Assembly: GCF_022458985.1 (NCBI RefSeq)
Contig: NC_061771.1
Location: forward strand, 20,843,501 to 20,907,500
Direction: 5' to 3'
From: Mugil cephalus
Lineage: Eukaryota; Chordata; Actinopteri; Mugiliformes; Mugilidae
DNA: 64,000 nucleotides
The notes beneath the pieces were generated by a model. It was not told where the DNA came from. It did not search any database and saw only the letters and a list, made by a program, of their open reading frames with translations. Positions within the stretch are counted from its first letter, which is position 1. Every line of letters begins with the position of its first letter. This document shows, in pieces, positions 55,254 through 64,000 of the stretch. A program made the position numbers and the translations under genes.

Positions 55254-55392
55254 GTGTGGCACTCTGCTCTCTATCCGTGTCTCACAGCGCGTCGTGGGCA
55301 TCCTGTGTTACCTCGGGAAACTGTCACCTCACCAACTGAGCGAGATATGATCACACAATCGGATTAAACCGCAGCTGCACGGCTACAAACAT
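55254..55392 (+). other. brd4: Inferred brd4 non-coding exon 2
   Basis: Acceptor with a long CT tract (TCTCTCTCTCACAG) and donor GTAAGT. Contains a short upstream frame ATG...TAA at 55347-55367 (MITQSD). Acts as 5' UTR if spliced to 57609. Confidence 0.5.
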
Positions 55393-55577
55393 GTAAGTTC
55401 TTAGAAAGCAACTGGTCTCAGAATTATTTCTGTTATCGAAGTTTTGAGTTACGTCTACACCATATTATGTAAATCCCCTCTGCTGGTGTTTTGTTAACAA
55501 AATAACTGTCAGTATGACTGGATACCAAAGTCTGTAAGGTTTCTGTTTGTCAGTGTCAATTGCAAATGCCTTTTAAC

Positions 55578-55578
<1 letters not shown>

Positions 55579-55612
<34 letters not shown>
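55579..55612. repeat. (GATA)n microsatellite
   Basis: About eight GATA units. Confidence 0.9.
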
Positions 55613-56072
55613 CTTTATTTATTCCGTGGGATAAATAGAGCTAATAAAGCAAAGTAAGCATTGTATTAGCTGCGTAATCTGGATACATCACAGGCCCCAA
55701 ACTAACCCTTTTCTATAGGAGCATTGTGGCCCCTCTGAATAATAGCAGGAAAGCAAGAAGAAAGTTTAGGGGCACATCTTAAATCAAGCTGCGCTGCAGT
55801 TATTTACATCTACCCAATTCTAGCTGTATTACGGACCAAATTAGTCGGTAATAAACAGACTTAATGTCCAGTAGTTCCATTGTGCCATTGTATAGCGTTA
55901 CTGCCATCGCAGTACGAGAACAGAGACGCGTAACAAATCATTAGATGTACGCAAAGTATGTGCTTTTCAGCCGTGTTGTTGAGGTTGTCTGTGCACTAGA
56001 GTAGGAGCTAAGCGAGACTCGCCAGCGAGAGTAGATGACATAACCTGTGCTGTTGACACGGACGCTCCCACT

Positions 56073-56074
<2 letters not shown>

Positions 56075-56108
<34 letters not shown>
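56075..56108. repeat. (CA)n microsatellite
   Basis: About 16 uninterrupted CA units. Confidence 0.9.
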
Positions 56109-56109
<1 letters not shown>

Positions 56110-57720
56110 TGTTTTTCCACCATGGAAGAAAAGTCTAGTGTTAATAATGCTCACATTGTCCCAAAAAAACGGTCCCAAAATGCATTCGGTATTCGCATCA
56201 AGATATCTGTTTATAGAGCTTAGGTTTGCAGTGACGTAATACAGTTTTATTCCCCCTGTAATGTCAATCACAGCTAGTTGTACTCATGCACATTTATACA
56301 TATTCCCATATTATCACCGATGGGCTCTAGGTTTACTCGCCATTGTCATAAGGTCATGTCTCAACAGACATTTATTTTAAGAAAATCTTTGAGATTGTGA
56401 GACTGTAACTTGTTACTGTTGAATAGATTTTCTTTAATTACAATCACAGGTGTTACAGAGGATAGTAACTTTATTCTGAAGGTGTATTAACAAATTAAGT
56501 GTTGGTTTACTCTCAAATTTTCGCTGCCGACGTCATGGAAAGATGAAGATGAAGCTATAGCTCGTTTCGTTGCAGGACCATATACATGTAAAAAGTGCTT
56601 GAGCTGCCTTGTCGTTGGTGGATAAGCACATATGGGAGATCTTATTTCAAACTCACTATAAATGAGTTTTAACACTATAAACATGCTCGATGGTGTTAAG
56701 CTGAGTTGATCCTTTTCAATAGTAGCAGCGCAGTTGATCTAATTGTTTTTGATTTTCAAGTCATTAGCAAACGCAGTCACCTGGATATCTAGTTTCCTTT
56801 GTTGCCGTACAGTTGTGAGAATGATTTATATGCAACAATCTTATTTTATTTTTTCTTGTGTTTCTTTTATGTGCAACTTAAGCTCCTGTTGCCAAACCAT
56901 TTTCCTTATGGATCATTAAAATCGCACCCTTTTCAACCAGCTGGATAACACGAGTCGACTACTAATCTACGATATCGTGTAAATCTCTGTGGTGTTGGCT
57001 AATCTCCAGAGTAGGTGCACAGCACTGTTTGTGAAAATGGTGTAATGTGTTTACATTTTCCAGTTCTGTTTAAAGGGTCATTCAAGGTGCAGACAAACAC
57101 ACTTCATATTATTTATTTCATAACAATATTTACTCAAGTGTGTTGAGAGCTAATAGCTTGTAGTTGATGTGGAATGGGTGCATTTGTTTGTGCACAGAAA
57201 CACTGTAGACATCGTGGCCTCTGTGTTGTTCTCTGATTTAATGCGCTGCAACAACAGAATGAACGTCGAGTACTTAAAAACAAAATCAGGTGCAGAGTTT
57301 GAGCCGCCAGAGCAGCGAAAGATGAACTCTTGCGTGTTTTTCCTCTGAAAGAAGTTGTCTCCCTTTCTCACCGAGAGGCCTCTGAAGCGGGAGTTTCAGT
57401 CAATGGATTCTGACAGCGTAGCAAATAATAGACGGTACAGAAAGTGCTTGAGTCAGTGTGATACCAGTTAGCTTTGAGATTTGAGGTGTGACAGCGCCGC
57501 TAACCTCGATGTTTTCTGAGAACGCTGAGTCAAACGTGACTTCCTTTAAGGAGCTCGGTGAAAGCGATGGCAGCGTTTGTGATCCTTTTTGTCCGATGGT
57601 GTTTTCAGAGAGTCGCATCAGGAGTGTAATGGCCTGAGGGGGGTCCCCCCGGTCCCACCTGCCCCTGCCAGGTCCAATCTGCCTAAACTGTCTTCTCAGC
57701 CACTGCAACACACCACTGCA

Positions 57721-64000
<6,280 letters not shown>

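Larger units (their letters stand above)
55393..57608. other. brd4 intron 2 (inferred)
   Basis: Holds a (GATA)n run (55579-55612) followed by ACTTTATTTATTCCGTGGG, a relative of the 43.6 kb retrotransposon tail, and a (CA)n run (56075-56108). No gene seen. Confidence 0.5.

Overview
This window is vertebrate nuclear DNA. It has spliced genes with GT-AG introns, clean reading-frame continuity across exons, long AT-rich introns, many microsatellites and a dense mix of decayed transposons (hAT, Tc1-like, Penelope-like, LINE and SINE-like). The gene content and repeat types point to a teleost fish, probably a percomorph; the species cannot be read from the sequence. There is no operon, CRISPR array, phage or rRNA. 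The features are multi-exon genes built by joining exons whose phases match.

Layout. (1) About 1-10.4 kb, minus strand: glis2, a Gli-similar five-zinc-finger transcription factor, six coding exons, 487 residues predicted, with transposon remnants in its introns. A possible non-coding first exon lies near 13.1 kb. (2) About 10.4-31.4 kb: no convincing protein gene. It holds microsatellites, poly-purine/poly-pyrimidine tracts, several DNA-transposon derivatives, a SINE-like segment present twice, and a roughly 0.6 kb segment present twice (20.6 and 23.4 kb). (3) 32.3-39.0 kb, plus strand: an immunoglobulin-superfamily receptor gene of the fish CD22/sialoadhesin-like type, ten exons, 557 residues predicted, with a signal peptide, tandem Ig modules, a membrane helix and a short tail carrying a YxxM motif. 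A LINE reverse-transcriptase remnant sits in its last intron, and a Penelope-like fragment follows its stop codon almost directly. A frameshifted orphan Ig exon at 41.5 kb is probably the remains of a tandem paralogue. (4) 42.9-52.0 kb, plus strand: akap8l (AKAP95-family nuclear scaffold protein), 13 exons, 713 residues predicted. (5) 52.9 kb to the end, plus strand: the 5' part of brd4, with two inferred non-coding exons and coding exons that carry both bromodomains. The gene runs off the window before its ET domain.

The adjacency of akap8l and brd4 agrees with the human arrangement on 19p13, where AKAP8, AKAP8L, WIZ and BRD4 are close together. All four genes are eukaryotic single-gene units: glis2, akap8l and brd4 encode nuclear regulators of transcription and chromatin, and the Ig receptor is a likely leukocyte surface protein. 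I did not find a clearly new biological system. The items most worth following up are the YxxM Ig receptor with its half V-domain exon, the repeat-expanded linker between the brd4 bromodomains, and an AGC triplet run that abuts a splice donor in akap8l.
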